The notes under the pieces: generated by a model | What the model saw: only the letters and a program-made list of their open reading frames with translations | The model's database searches: none | Told to the model about the DNA's origin: nothing | Part shown: positions 49,396 to 62,882 of the stretch, piece by piece | Layout: the number at the start of each line of letters is the position of its first letter | How positions within the stretch are numbered: the first letter of the stretch is position 1 | Assembly: GCA_013396525.1 (NCBI GenBank) | Contig: VWYX01000126.1 | Span: 124,001-188,000 of the forward strand | From: Chaetorhynchus papuensis | Lineage: Eukaryota; Chordata; Aves; Passeriformes; Rhipiduridae | Direction of reading: 5' to 3' | DNA length: 64,000 nt | Translations under genes and position numbers: made by a program

Positions 49396-52300
49396 TCTCT
49401 TATCAACTTGTTATAATATTCTACTTTTTATGTCTTACTTTGATATCCTAATGATCATATACATTACTTTGAAGACACTTACATAAAAAAATAATCTTGA
49501 TAGCAACAGGAATGGGTCTTACAACTGAAAGACTGCCTAGACTCCCAAAATCAAGGGTTTTTTTCTTTTGGGGTTAGAAGATGTCAAGTTATCATCTGTA
49601 TATAAATATAGTAATTCCAATGGATATAACAAGGCTTAAACACTTAGTATTTAGCTGAACAGAATGCAGGACAACTGGGAAGTATTTTCTCCCTTTTTGG
49701 CACTTTTTAGGATGTGTTACTTTTCTGTTAAAATAAAGGGACTGCGAGAAACAATGGTGTATGTTTAATATCCATTTTGATTTGTAGATCCTGGCTGTTC
49801 GTGTCTCTGTTATTGCTAAACAGAGCTGCATGGTTAATTTCCCCATAAGTCACAATGAATATTTACACTGGAATGTGTCATTGTCCTAAATGAATTTAAG
49901 GCTGCTGTCTCTTGCCAACAGGACATGTTTTAAGAGACATCTGTTTATCCTCAGAGTCTGGACAGTAGGAAAAAAGAGCCAAGGGAATGATTCTACACTT
50001 TCTTGTGGATGCTGTATATAAGTTAGAGGGTATTTTTCCAAATGTTCTCCCAGTCACTATCACTGGTGCAACTTCAGTAGTAGCAGAGGTGTAAGGATAC
50101 TGGCACAGATTACAGCTATTGTCTCCCAAGATTTATTCACTTCAGGGCTGGGTATCTGCTGTTTAAATCTACTGGCCTGGCTTTCAGTGCTGCTAATCTT
50201 TGACTCTAAATAATACTGCACAGCTGTGAAACAGTCTTCAAAACTTTCAGTGTGTTGTGTAGACGAAGTCATGCTGTGTCAAGCAGAGCTGGATGATTGT
50301 GCAATAGGTTGACATTTTAAGTTCCTTTTCAAATGTCTAAATAAATTCATTTCTGTTGTATTGAGGCCCCTTCCATGATAGCTCTGTGCATGCTTTGTTT
50401 TTCTTGAAACAGAAGTAGTAGTATATTGGAAGCATTTTATATTTGGCAACATTCTTTTTTTATCTCTCTCCAGTTGCTTATGTTTGTCTTGTTAGGATTG
50501 AAAAGTAAACTGAATGAGTGGGGAGAGCCAGCTTGTTCTGAGCATTCAACACTTGTGGTGGGCAACTTCCAGTGATGATACTGCAAATAATTTTGAGCCA
50601 TTAACATTTGTGGAAGTAGTATCCTGTTCAATGTGCTTATTATGCTTTATGAATTGGGAAATGTTTTAATGTATTAATTTTAAGCCAGTTTTTCTAGCTC
50701 TGGTTTTACCTCTTAGCTGGTGAGGCCACATTTAGGGTGTGAGCATGAGAGTTAATTCTCCCTGTCCTGTTCATTACACAGTGCCTCCCATGAAACAGCA
50801 CAAGTGTAGCAGAGATGAGAAGCACAGTACTGCAGGCTGTACTACAGCTCAGGAAATATGTCTACCTGAATTTCCCCTGAAATTCTGGTCACGTACAATG
50901 CTCTCATCTAACACATCCTAGTTGTTGTGGACTAAAATGGTGTTACATGGAGTGGGTGCTGCGTTCAAACATTGTCACGGGTACGTTCTCACTACACATG
51001 GCTTTTGTAGTCAGAAAAGTGCATCTTGGGACCCATTCTCATGAGAGGAATTTGATAATGGAAGATTATGATGAGAAAATATAGCTATCTTGCATTGAAA
51101 TTCTTAAAGCATGTTTTTAAATACTGAGGGATAGTATACAGCTAGGACAGATCAATTCATTATGGAGGCCTAGGGGGAGATGCTTGCTGCAGTTATAATT
51201 ATATTTGATGACCTCAGTGGAGGTAAGTTTGTACCCTCTGTTGTCATTAAGTGTGGATGTGCTCATGTGCATAAATATCACGGAATACACTTGTAGGGAA
51301 AATGCGTTAGATAAACTAACCACAGAACGTAGAGCCCTGCTGTCATCATGATTTAAAAGAAAAGTGATGCATAGAAAATGATGAATGCCTGTTGCAGGAA
51401 GCTTTTTGTACCCTTTGCTATGCTTGGAATATGTTTCCTAAATGGAGCTACTATCTCTTTTGACCTGCGAAGCCTATCTCAAAGTATTAGGCCTTGCTTA
51501 CCTGCTCTCTCACTCCCTCTTCCTTTTTTTCATCTACATCCACATGCACATATTTTTTATCCTTTTGAAGGATTCATGAAAAGAATGCATGCATGCCTAT
51601 TCATTCTGCCTTGAAGGAAAAAGCAATGAATAAAAAAAAGCATAAGTGATGTTACTTTACATCGAGGAACTGTGAAGAATTGAGAAACAACTTATCAAGT
51701 GAGTGCACTGGAATTTGATTGGAAAAAAATAATATCTGTAAACTAAAAATGGAATTAGACAAAGGTGTAAAGTCTTAATTCAACCTGAGCTTAGATGTTG
51801 AATGTTCACCTGGGGAAGTTGTTTTTCCTTGTGTGCTGACAGGACCAAGACCACAAATGGAGCAAAAAGAGTGTGCCCAGTGCATCTAGGACAAACAGGA
51901 TGGCAATGATTTTAGCCACCTTCAGGAAAGTTTTGAGCCAGTAGGCTTTGATGATCATAATGCTGTTTTCAATAGGGCAGTGTTAGAGTGATTCTATAGA
52001 AAGAGACTCTTCTTATAAAATGTGAAAAGTGGTTTATGAACAATGTAGAAAGAGAATTTTCTGTGCCTTTTGCCAGTGTATCACGTGAGAGAAAGTGTAG
52101 AAGTAGGCTTTTGGGAGGTTTTATATAATTTTGAAAAAAAAGGACATCTTTGGGCAGGTGGAGAAAGAGGGACCTGACTCCTGGGTTTTCATTTAATAGG
52201 AAAGTCTTTATTTCCAGAATGTAATTTCAGTAGATTTAGGGGGTAAAGCCCAGCCACAAATAGGAAAGGATGTTTTTGTAAAAAAACCAGTGTCAAATAA

Positions 52301-52602
52301 TCTTTGTATAGTCCTCTGAGACTGAACAGGGGCTTTGGATAACCGGTGTCCAGTAAGCATTCATCCACCTTGAGTGTTTAAGTAGCATGTGAGACTCTGT
52401 AGTGTGCTCTTTTGGCTCCTTAAAGGGGCTTCCAGGAAGACTGGTGAAGCATTCACCAGGAGAATAGGTCTGAGGGATGTCATGGGTATTTGATGGGAAA
52501 AGTAAGAAAGTCCTGTAATCTCTGAAACTCTTACGGCTTCACTCTACAGGACTAAGAAGCAAGACATGGCAGCGTGATGACAGACTTTTACAAGTCACCT
52601 TT
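49396..52602. other. unique non-coding sequence
   Basis: No gene or repeat family recognised. Open frames are below 85 codons. Confidence 0.5.
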
Positions 52603-52621
52603 GGGGGTGGGGGGGAAAGGG
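52603..52621 (+). other. putative G-quadruplex motif
   Basis: G5, T, G7, AAA, G3. Splitting the G7 run as GGG-G-GGG gives four G-runs of at least three with loops of 1, 1 and 3, fulfilling the usual quadruplex pattern. It lies in unique DNA. Confidence 0.7.
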
Positions 52622-53724
52622 AGAACTCAACAAAGACAAGGAATGGGAAGCTGGTTGATTTGGGAAGCCTAGTGATTTATCCTGAAGAGCAGACTGTCAT
52701 TTTAAGCAGCCTCGAGCCAAGCTTGTTTTGGGGACCTGCTATTTTGTCTTAATCCCAGTATTTTAATTATTTTTTCATAAGCTGTATCTGGAATATGAAC
52801 TTTGAACGTGTTTTGCCTGATTACTGTAGGACAGGTGTACAGATAGGGTTGAATAAATGCGGTGAAAATGTTGTAGTCACAAAACGGCTATAGATGTCCT
52901 AATTCCAGACACTCAGCATTATATATTAGACAGCAGCTCTGCTCAAACAGTAAAAGAACACGTCACTATATATCCCCGTCAGATTAAAAAACTAATTTGA
53001 AAAGATTAATGTATTCCATTCCTGTTAGCTTGAATCAGATACCGCTGTGCCTACAGCAGCACTGCCTCCTGATTATTGAATTTTTATGGCCTTGTAATTA
53101 ATTGCAGATTCCCTGTTTTGTTCTATTTCTTTTTCTCTGACATTTTAATTTCAACAAAAAGCAGCAGTCTCCATGCAGCCTCTCTCAGGAGATCCTAATG
53201 GCCTATAAAACAAAATGACTTATAGATATGGCACCCACTTCAGTTGGCTAGCGATTGTTCGAAACCTTGCTGATCACGCGGAATTTAATTTCTTCCCTTC
53301 CTCTATTGTACTTATTTCTTGTCTATTAAATTGCGGCTCCAGTGTCCTGACTAACAAATGGATGGTAACAAAGTGCCACCCTTCTGTAATACATTACTGT
53401 TGCCACATGCAAATTTTTTTCTTAAAAAATTGCAGTTCATTTTATCTAATTATAAATGAATAAATGACTCTTGCACATGAATAGAATATTCAGTCCTTGA
53501 CTCTGCATGTGAGAATTTTATGTTCTGGTAAATCATTTAGATTTATTATAGATTTAAAGAATCAAATGTGTTTTAGATTCATTTTGCATTTTCTCTGTTT
53601 CCTCCTTCTCCCCAAAATACTGGAATGTGCAATACTGATTTATTTCTGTGCTGTAGAAAGGCATGTTAGCATGACTCGCCATCTCCCAGTGAAACTCCTG
53701 GAGTTACTGAAGGCTAGTAGGAGT
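52622..53724. other. unique sequence, possible conserved non-coding block
   Basis: No gene or repeat recognised. The part from 52955 to 53480 contains a gtaattaattgcag homeodomain-like AT core near 53094 and five CpGs within 53252-53335, which is unusual for this CpG-poor window. An open frame at 53215-53463 (plus) has no domain. Confidence 0.4.
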
Positions 53725-53850
53725 GAATTATTGTTATTTATGTTACAGTAGTGCCTTGAGATCAGAACTCCATTTTTCTGGGCACTGTACCAACACATAA
53801 TAAAAGATCATCTTTGCCCAGAAGAGTTTATAATCAAATGAAAGCATCGT
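53725..53850 (-). repeat. ancient amniote SINE-like repeat remnant
   Basis: Blocks in order are ttgttatttatgttacagta, gtgccttgagatcagaactc, gggcactgtaccaacacata and 'atctttgcccagaagagtttataatca'. These follow the old repeat 'attatttatattgcagtagcgcctagaggc...gctaggcgctgtacaaacacataa...cctgccccaaagagcttacaatc'. It is the opposite orientation of the copy at 2335-2450. The family is not named here for lack of a library search. Confidence 0.62.
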
Positions 53851-56800
53851 CAAAGGGAGGGCTGCAGATGGGTTGTATCTTGTAAGGGAGGAAAGAGTGA
53901 TAGGGATTGGCAGTGCCAGTTCATTGGGGGATGTCAGGCAAGGCTGTTGTGGTGCTGGGGATCCTCTAGCCCAGCAAAGGGCTGACTGTGTGGGGAGCAG
54001 GGATGACAAGATGACTAAAACCTGGGATTGCCATAATGCATCCTGCAGAGGTGTCATAGACTGGTGTAAGTGTCATTTCTACTCTCTGCTCTGTCTGCAC
54101 CTTCCCTGGATGAAGCTGGCTCAGTGGATCTTCATGTTACACCTGTTTGGCTGAGCTGTCGTTTCATTAGCACATTCCTTCACTGTGCTCCCAGGAGTTC
54201 CTGGGCAATGTCCCCTCTCAGCAGTGAAGTACTTGTCAAAGCAGTGGGGTGCGAGGTGGCTGCTGGAGTAGCAGGGCTGTCTGAGAGCTGCTGATGAAGA
54301 GCTTGCATGAACTGATTTCAAAGCAGCCAGCTGAAATGTTTGTAATCTGACCACAGCAGCACTAAGCCTGGCATTGGATGTGAAACCCGCTTGCAAAACA
54401 GAGTAAATCAGCCTCCACGCTGCTAAAACAAGGCTGTTCTTAGATTAGCTTAAGTCTAGTTTTCCACAGACATACCTGTCTCATAACAATGTCTGAAGAT
54501 TGTGAAGGTGTGGTGACCACAGCAAGTGCTCAGCTGTGCATACCCTGTTCCAGAGAAAGGGCTTCTGTCTCCATGCTAAGCTTGTAGCCTTCTCCCCAGG
54601 CTTGGAAATTAGATGTAAAGGCATGTGTGGGTGAGTGAAGGAGAGTGACAAGTTACTGATCCAATTCAGCATGTATTATCTTTTAAGTACAAGCTTATCT
54701 AAATGGTAGCACTTAGGGGGATAGTCAATACTGACTGTAAATTCCTACTGTTCCCACACTAGAAATCCCTATAATAATAAAAAGCTGGTTTTTCTGGGTT
54801 GGAGTCTTGCTTGCTGCTGCTTTCAGTTCCCTAACCAAAATACAGGCAGTAATCTTTTCATAGCTATTGCAAAATTATAGAGAGAATTCCTGACAGGGAT
54901 GGAAATCGTGTATTTCTAAGATGAGCAATATCCATTTTCCATCTTCTCTTCTCTTTCATGGGTATGTGTCATTCAAACAGACAAAAAAATCCCTACCAAC
55001 ACACTCTCCCGAAATTTAAGAAAGTATAGTTTAGACAAAACAGCCCTTGTAAATGTTAGTATGACCTTTGCTCCTCTGCTGTGCTGCTTTTTCATGAGAT
55101 ATCAATGCAAAAGCTATTCTGCATGTTCATTGTGCTAAAAAAGGACTTCCTCTTCCTTCCATCTCTGTCCCTAACCAAACCTATCTGGACTGGCATCCCT
55201 TACTGGAGTGTGCCATCCAGTTTGTTTGGGCATCTGAATGGTGGCAGGAGCCTTGGCTGTCCCATTTAGCATATTCCTGATTGGGTTGTCATGACAATGT
55301 GCAATGGTCCTGACATATATTAGAAAGATACGTTCAAGAGATCACCGGACATCTGTCAGCACCCAGAGAAGCAGTTACATTTTTAAATTTTAATATTTAA
55401 CTTAGGTTAATATATAGTATAAAGAAATGCTTTCTAGTTCAGGGTGGGGGAAAAGCTGTTTTCATGCTACATGGCTGGAATGGGCTCTAGCTAAGAAGCT
55501 CTGGATAATGCATTTGTACCAGTGAAAATCTCCTGTCTGCTGGCAGTTCCTTTCCCTCTTTCAGCCTGGAAAGGACAGCATTCATGAATGGGCATTTTTA
55601 ATTTTTATTCTAAGCTGACATATTTAAGAGTTAAAATCTGCTCTGGTGATATCTAATTCAGATGCATTTTAATTTTTTTTCCTAATTTAATAGTGCAAAC
55701 AAAACATCTGAAATATTATTTGTGAACATATAAATGTTCTTTTACTGTGTTGAAAAAAAAGTCACTATCAAAAGTCAGCTTACCCAGACCTGGATATCAA
55801 ACCCAATTCAGTAGTTTAAATGAGGTATTCCTTTATTTATGTACTGCCTTCCAAACGTAAGTATAGAAATAGTGTGATTACATTTGCTTCTGGCTGTTTA
55901 TATTTTAAGAAATGCTTTATCTTCTGTTGTCATTTTATCAAGCTTTAGTTCGGCTGTTTGGTACTAGGAACGTGCGTAGAGAAAAAAAAAGATACAGGAA
56001 TAGACTGGTGGATTGGGAGCTCCCTGACTGTGGCTGCATGTGATGTTGCCATAAGGATTTAAACAGGTATGTGCTGCAAAACTGAGCACATGAAAAATGT
56101 TTCTGGATCTATAAAGCTTTCATCCCCCAGTGCACTTAAACACGACTTATTTATTTGTGCAGTTTGCAGCAGAAGTTTAACACCCTGTACTGGTTTTAAC
56201 CAGACCATACCAGAACTGGTATCAAAAGAATTGCATCACATGGGAGAAAGTATAACCAGCAATTATATTTGTGACTGGAGAAACAGGAAACCTAGACTCT
56301 GGCTTTGATTCCTTCAAAGTTGTCTCTGTTGAAAAAGGGGTTTTCCAGACTATCTAAGGAAATTTTGAGTGTTTTGATTTATCCTTCTCTGAGTCTTTGC
56401 TTGCCAAGAAGTTTGGTATGTCTGTATGGTGGAAAAAAACAAGAAGAATCCTGCTTAGGAAGGACTGTGGTGTTCTTTGATTTGGTTCTTTCACCAGGGT
56501 GATTTCTCCTTTTCTAATTTCTAAGGAGAAAAGTGTTCTAAACCCTATCATTTTCACGTGGGATTTGGTGTATTTTTCAGTTTGAAATAGTTTAGCACAT
56601 CTCTTATGAAAGTAAGAAATCCCAGTGCTCTTTCTGCATTAAAGGTGCTATTAAGTTCAGGTGTGACAAAGCAAAGGTTAGAAAAATGTAAAGAGACCGA
56701 GCAGTTAGGGAAGAATAAGCGTAACTATTGACTTAATTGTTGATATCTAAACCAAAATGTCTCCTTTAAGCTCAGTGGGTTTGGATTAGGTTTCCTGACA

Positions 56801-59800
56801 TGTGTGCTCAGGTGGTTTTGTCACAGAGTCTGAACTCTCCAACAAGAAAACAGTAACCCCACCTGAGTCATTAAAACTATGGGTTTTCCCAGGACAGGAA
56901 ACAGAAACCATAGTGGGTGATGCACTGAAAGACTAGGTTTTATAAAAAGAAAGAGGCATTATGTGGTTATGAGAAGGACAGAGGGATCTGACCTTCTAAC
57001 AATTGATTTGTTTTTCTGAAGAAAAATGCAAGTTGATATTACAAAGACTGGGGAAATATTTTCAAAATGTTTTCTTCCAAATGCTGTAACTGAAGGATGT
57101 TAATTCTAATCAGTTGACATAGGAGTGAATTTGTAATTGCTGGTAATAAATAAGTATATTATGTAGGTTCTTTTTGTGCAGGAGTTAATTCTGCATAGTG
57201 AAGATGAGCTATGATGTTAGGAAAGTATTTCATTTTACCCATGATAGAGTCTAGAGACAGTTAAAGCTTGAGCAAATGCTTCCTTCCTTAGAGCAGATTA
57301 TGCTGTAACTTCAATCGGTGCAAAACTAGAACAATAACTTCCAGCTCCTGGCTGTTATCTTGGTGTAAGTGAAAGAAATATTTGCGCCCCCCCCCCCCAC
57401 CTTGCAAGAGTCGTTCTTTGTTTTCAGGTCACTTGACCTGCCTTTGCATCATGTTTTCTACATATGTAGAGTTAAAACTGGGTTTAGTTTATAGTGGGGA
57501 TTAATGAATTTACAAAAGGCTGCATTTATCTAATTTGAACATGTTACCATAACACTTTATATAAAGCCTTTCATCTGACTGATTTTATTTCTCTGTAAAT
57601 TGTAGATGGTATTATTTTTCCTAGTGTAAGGGGTATGCAAGTAAATTTAAAAAGATAAATGAGCCTTTGCTCTCCAATATAATTTCTCTACAATCCTATC
57701 TCTTATTTATACATTCAGAAAATAGACAAAATGGTGATGTTTTGGTTTGCAGAGCCTTCAGAGTGTACAAATAACATGTATTATTGCATATAAATTATAT
57801 TGGAGTGCAGATGTTCATTCATCTCTTGAAATTTATCCACATAGTTTAGCGTTCCCATCCACAAACGCTTGAAACCAATCTGGCACCTGCAGGAAGTGAT
57901 ACATTTCTGTGCCCAAAAAACGGCACTAAGGGAAACGTCGCTCAAAGACTTCACTGTACTGTATAGTCTGTTTGCTGCCACACCCACAAATACGAATTTC
58001 TCTAACTAAAGGGACTGAAGTTTTTGTCCTCTGATTATTATGGTTGTCAGGTCCAGAGCTGTTGATTTCTGCGAACATCTTTGCAGCTAAAGCTACATAA
58101 ATTAGGGCCTGTACAGCCAGTTAGGAACAAGTGTGCTTTCTTGGTACCATTTGCTTCTCCTGTTGCTAGTTTTCAGTAAATACTTTTATTATTTGCATCA
58201 CCAGTTCCTGCAGACTGACCGAAGTCTTTAGGCAAGGTTTACTCTAGCAGCTGCATGAGGTTAAAAATTACTTGTGCATCTGAAATAAAACATGTTAATG
58301 TTCCTCTTTTAGAAATAGAGCCAAGAAGACTGAAACACTGCAAGATAGGTAGAGAGTGTGAATAGGGATAGAGGTGTCGGAAAGTGTCTTTTGCAAGGAA
58401 TTAGAGAAGTGATAGAGCTGAATCTGGAAATAAGAATTTTTGAGGAGTGAGAAGTTGAGGCTTGAGGGAGGAACCAGACACAACTGCAGGGGCATTTTAG
58501 CAGACTGTTTTGTTACTTGGGTAGAGACAGACTGATATGCCTTTTCTTTAACCCATCTTTCACCCATCAAAATGTCTTAGGCAAAATATGCAAAAATCCC
58601 TTATACTCCCTGGTGGCTGCTGGCATGCAAACTTGTGAACAGTCCTTTGGCAAATTCTGCCACTTTCATGTTGCTCAGGTTTGTTGAGATGCTTTCCCAA
58701 TAGGAGTTGGAAACCTGCAAAAGGCATGGAATACATCCTGCTGACTTGTGTCTGCTTTGCCTTGCTGAAGCGTAGAAAGGCTGGACGTGAATGCTGCATG
58801 CAGGAGGAATGTGTGGCCCTTTGGTAGGAGCCATGATGATGGACAGCCCAACAGGAAGTGCAGGCAGGGGTCTCTGAAGCGGTGAGGGTGTGGAGTTCCT
58901 GGTACCCACAAGCCTCAGAAAAGACCAAATCTGGGTTTATCAGAATAGGTGGAACACAGGTATAAGAAGATCCCTGCAGGTGACAAAAGGGAAGTTTGGT
59001 GTGGAAATTGGGAAAATTCAGAGCTAGACAGAGTAGTGTGTTTGTACGCCATTCTCTCCACTTAAATACTCGCATATCTATGCAACCTGTGCAGGCTGCC
59101 TAGGTTCTGCACCGTCTTGTATTCGACCTGCTTGAAATGTTAGTGCCTCTCAGAGGCTGTCAAACTACTTATGACTTCAGTTTGTGGTGTAGCTACTTTA
59201 ATTTTGTGAGAAGAGAGAAGTTCAACATGATTGAGACTCCTGTGGGAATCCCGTGACGTACCTTCTTTAGGCAGTCAAATGCTCTTAAAAATTGCCCCAT
59301 AGTATATAAATGATGTGGGACAGAACTTCTAGTTTTAGCATTTTTCAACCCGTAGATTATATTGCTTCTAAATTTCTTTTATTTTCACCATCACGCTCCA
59401 ATGATACTCTTTGTCTATACACATGACCTGCTTCCTGCCCGGGGCAGAATGAAGAAATTGCTCAGGAAACACATCTCCCTGAGTAAAGCCTGTGGACTAT
59501 GTATGTACTGTCTTGTTTTTAAATACTATAAATGCAGATGTAAGAGTGTTTTATTGATTCTTAATCCCTTCCCAGTACACTGCTCTATTAATAACAAATG
59601 CAACAATATGTTATAAATACTCAGAACACCAATGTGTTAGCATAAAACCAGCAATAAATTCCCATTCTTCGCATAAAGTGAAAACCCCTAATAGTGTGCT
59701 CTGCAATTTGCTCACACTAAGAGCTATCAAGAACCATACATAATGTAAAGGTGCTGCTACGAGTAGCCAAAACATGAAACATAATTTCATTTTGTGTTCA

Positions 59801-60592
59801 GAAGAGCTGATCTTTGAAAAGGTCTCTAAAGAAATTCTACTTGGCTGGGAGTAACCTAAAAGAACCTGCTACAGTTTAGCACTGCACCTTGGATGTAATC
59901 CTGTGTTTCAGAGTAGGAACCAACAGTTATGACTATGTTAATGGGTTTATGCTTTCTCCATTTTGGGATTTATCCTGTAGCCACATAAAGAAATTTCTGT
60001 TAAATGAAAGCAAACAGATGGTGTTGCACCAAACATTAAAGTTTCTCATTTTAAATAAGGGTGACATGGTTAAATTTAATAACATAATTTCTGTAAGTGG
60101 CTGATCTTGGACAGTTGAAAGTGGGAACAATGAAATTCAGTGTACTGTAATGACGCAATGACAAACAGGTTTGGGCGTTTGGCATTCCTATGTCTGTTTA
60201 TCTGGTGCATAGTATCATTTGTTTCCCAGCTGAAAATGCTCAGCTATCTACACCTCCCTGTGTTTAGCTGAGACCTTCTGTATGCTTGGGTGTTACACTG
60301 CTCTCACTTACGACTGCATTACAGCAGTTCAGTTTTTGTGTGTACAATGAATTAATCCAGAGTGGGAGCAGTGTAAAAACTGAGTCAGCCAGATGCAACT
60401 CCTACACTTTGTAGTGTCTTGGACATCTCACTGTTTTTCTCAGTATCTGATTCTCTGGGATGCCCACTGGTGGTCTGGTTGGTATGCAGTGACTGTAGCC
60501 TCTTACTGTGGTCCCCCTCATGTTTCTGAAGTACCTCTTTCTGAGATACCATGCTTTCCAGAGATATATATTAACTTTAATGTGGTTGCTGC
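53851..60592. other. unique non-coding sequence
   Basis: About 6.7 kb with no recognised gene. Three overlapping minus-strand frames at 58560-59075 (171 codons at most) show no domain. A C12 run is at 57387-57398 and a CpG cluster at 57850-57994. Confidence 0.5.
57387..57398 (+). repeat. poly-C tract (C12)
   Basis: Twelve consecutive C preceded by TTTGCG and followed by ACC. It lies in unique DNA. Confidence 0.9.
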
Positions 60593-60932
60593 ATCACAGA
60601 ATGGGCCAGGTTGGAAGGAACCGCAGTGGGTGAATCTGGTCCCACCTCCTTCCTTAAGCAGGGTCATCCCAGAGCACAAGGCACAGGATTGCATCCAGAC
60701 AGTTCTTGAATATCTCCAGTGAGGGAGACTGCACACGCTCTCTGGGCAGTCTGTTCCAGCGTGCAGAAGAAATTCTTCCTCACGTCCAGGAGGAACTTCC
60801 TGTGCCTCAGTTTCTGCCTGTTGCTTCTCCTATTGCCCAGCACCACTGAAAAGAGCCTGAAACCACCCTCTTGACACGCTCCATTCTGCTATTCATATAC
60901 ATTAATAAGGTCCCCTCTCAACTGGTCAATTG
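60593..60932 (-). mobile_element. CR1 LINE, 5'-truncated 3' end
   Basis: The tail lies at the left: atcacagaatgggccaggtt, then 'ggaaggaaccgcagtgggtgaatctggtcccacctc', cagttcttgaatatctccag, 'gggcagtctgttccag', gaaattcttcctcacgtcca, and ataaggtcccctctcaactg near 60905-60924. These are the complements of the canonical bird CR1 3' region in unbroken order. The match is close, so this is one of the younger insertions in the window. Only the last ~340 bp were inserted, the usual 5' truncation. On the minus strand it encodes the extreme ORF2 C-terminus without an intact frame. Confidence 0.93.
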
Positions 60933-62882
60933 GTTGGTGGCAATACACTCTTTCTGGTTTTGTTTGTATGTAGCAGGATCCTGGCAGTATGCTCAAGAGA
61001 TGGCCATTACAGAAGTAAAGAATATTGTTACATGTAAATTCTTTAAATTTGGATGTATTGTTTATTTTCTCTGGAATATGTAGTATGGGGATGATGATAG
61101 TTTTAGAGTTTGATTGCCTAGTACCTGGTGTGTTTAATTTTTGTTACTCTGAATTTATCACTCTCTGTGGTGCACATGTGCATTCTCCTCCAGATGCAAT
61201 GTCATCATGACAGAACTTTGGAGCCTTTGCTGTTCTTTAGAAATAGATTAAACCCCTTTTTCATTCTTTAGGTTAATTTCCTTTTTACAGGAAGCACAAA
61301 GCTGTTGTTTATTAGAGGTTGTGTAAATAGATGGTAGCATTACACCTTCAAACCCAGGCCTACTGTTGTTGTGTTGCCATGGTACCTAAAAACACTCAAG
61401 AGATGCCCAGCCTAATTCTGCCATTACTGGTCATGGTGCTGGCACTGATGGAGCAGTTTTAATATGAAACTGGAAACAGACCCTTTTCTGCAGTCCTCTG
61501 AGCAGTATTCAGATAGAAGGAGAAGGGAAGCAATTTGCTGCATTTTGTGAGTTTACTAAACAAGTGGAACAGCTAGACTTGAGAGCTGTGGTTGAACCAA
61601 ATGAGTCAAGGATTATTACTACTTTGCAGGCAATAGCACTCTATGTCCTTAAAGTTACATGAGTAGAAAACTCATTCCCATGGGGTAGAAATGTTCTCTA
61701 AACTATAGTGTGTACCTGAATTGCTGTTGTATAAAAATGCTGCAATAGGGTTACAGGAGCTAAAGATCCCCTGTGTCAGGAATGAAACTCAAGAGGAAAT
61801 ATATAAATACAAATAATCCCAGTTGTAAGCATACTATTTAAATGGAAATCCAGGTTTAGTTCTATTTTGTGTCTGGCCACCATAATTACTATGGTGGTTT
61901 CTGCAGCTCAAAGAGTATAATTTTAATACAACATGCATTAGTTGTTAGTGGAAGACTCTTAAAGCACTATACAATTTTCTTTTCTTTTTGAATAAGTATT
62001 TTAATGTAGAAGTAGATTGATTCATAATTCTGTTAAGCCAATTTTTTTAGGTCAAGTGTTACAGAAAGAGCCTTTGACTCAAACTGTTTCTGATGATATG
62101 TGAATAAGAAAGTCCTCATCTCAAACAGAAACTATTACATGGTCATTTTTACATGATACTGTAGCAAAGGTGCAGATAAACCAGTCAGTATTGTAGAAGC
62201 ATTTCTGGGTGTACTTGATGTATACCAGCAATGTTTGGTATTGTACCAGGTTGAGATGTTTGTGGATATCTTTTTTTTGAGAGCCAATGCCCCTCTTCTC
62301 ATAAGCCAGTATCCCTACCTAATCTAACTTTTCAAAAAAGACTCATAAATCTGGGTCCTTAGAAGGCAGCTGGGGATACCATAAAGCATAATCTTTTATT
62401 GCAGGCAGGATAAGACTGTTGAAACTAGTCTGTTTTACTGTTAACTTTCTAGAAATTGCTTGCCTTTAGACCAATAAAATGTGTGAAAATGGATCTGTAG
62501 TCAAAAGGCACCAGGTAGAAAAGAAAAGGTGAATCTGAAATTTTGCTAAATTCACCAGTAACATAATAGCTTTTCTTGGGTGACTGTTTCTTTGTTTTTG
62601 TTTTTTTTTTTTAATATGTTATCTACTGTGTAATATGGATGGTAGCTAAGGTTGTGTCTCATATTCCTGCTTCTAAATATCAGTCATTTGTGGATTTGAC
62701 AATTGTTGGGAAAAGGGAATCCAGGTGTGAAATGACTCAAGGCAGTGATTCACATTTGTGAAATACTGGCTAACACTTAGTAATTTCAGAATATGTGAAT
62801 GTGGCTGCAAGTTTTTGCAGTAGAGGTAAAAATGTTTTAGGTAGTAGCTGAAAATTCCTTCCCAGAGCCTCTTGGATTTTAG
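60933..62882. other. unique non-coding sequence
   Basis: No gene or repeat family recognised. A T-rich run (TTTGTTTTTG then T12) lies at 62591-62612. Confidence 0.5.

Noticed and set aside
57230..57300. Possible further MIR-like core
   Set aside because: Only one short block (acccatgatagagtctagag) resembles the consensus; neither flank continues the match.
61540..61660. Possible MIR-like complement near 'gtgagtttactaaacaagtgg'
   Set aside because: The order of blocks does not hold beyond about 20 bases.
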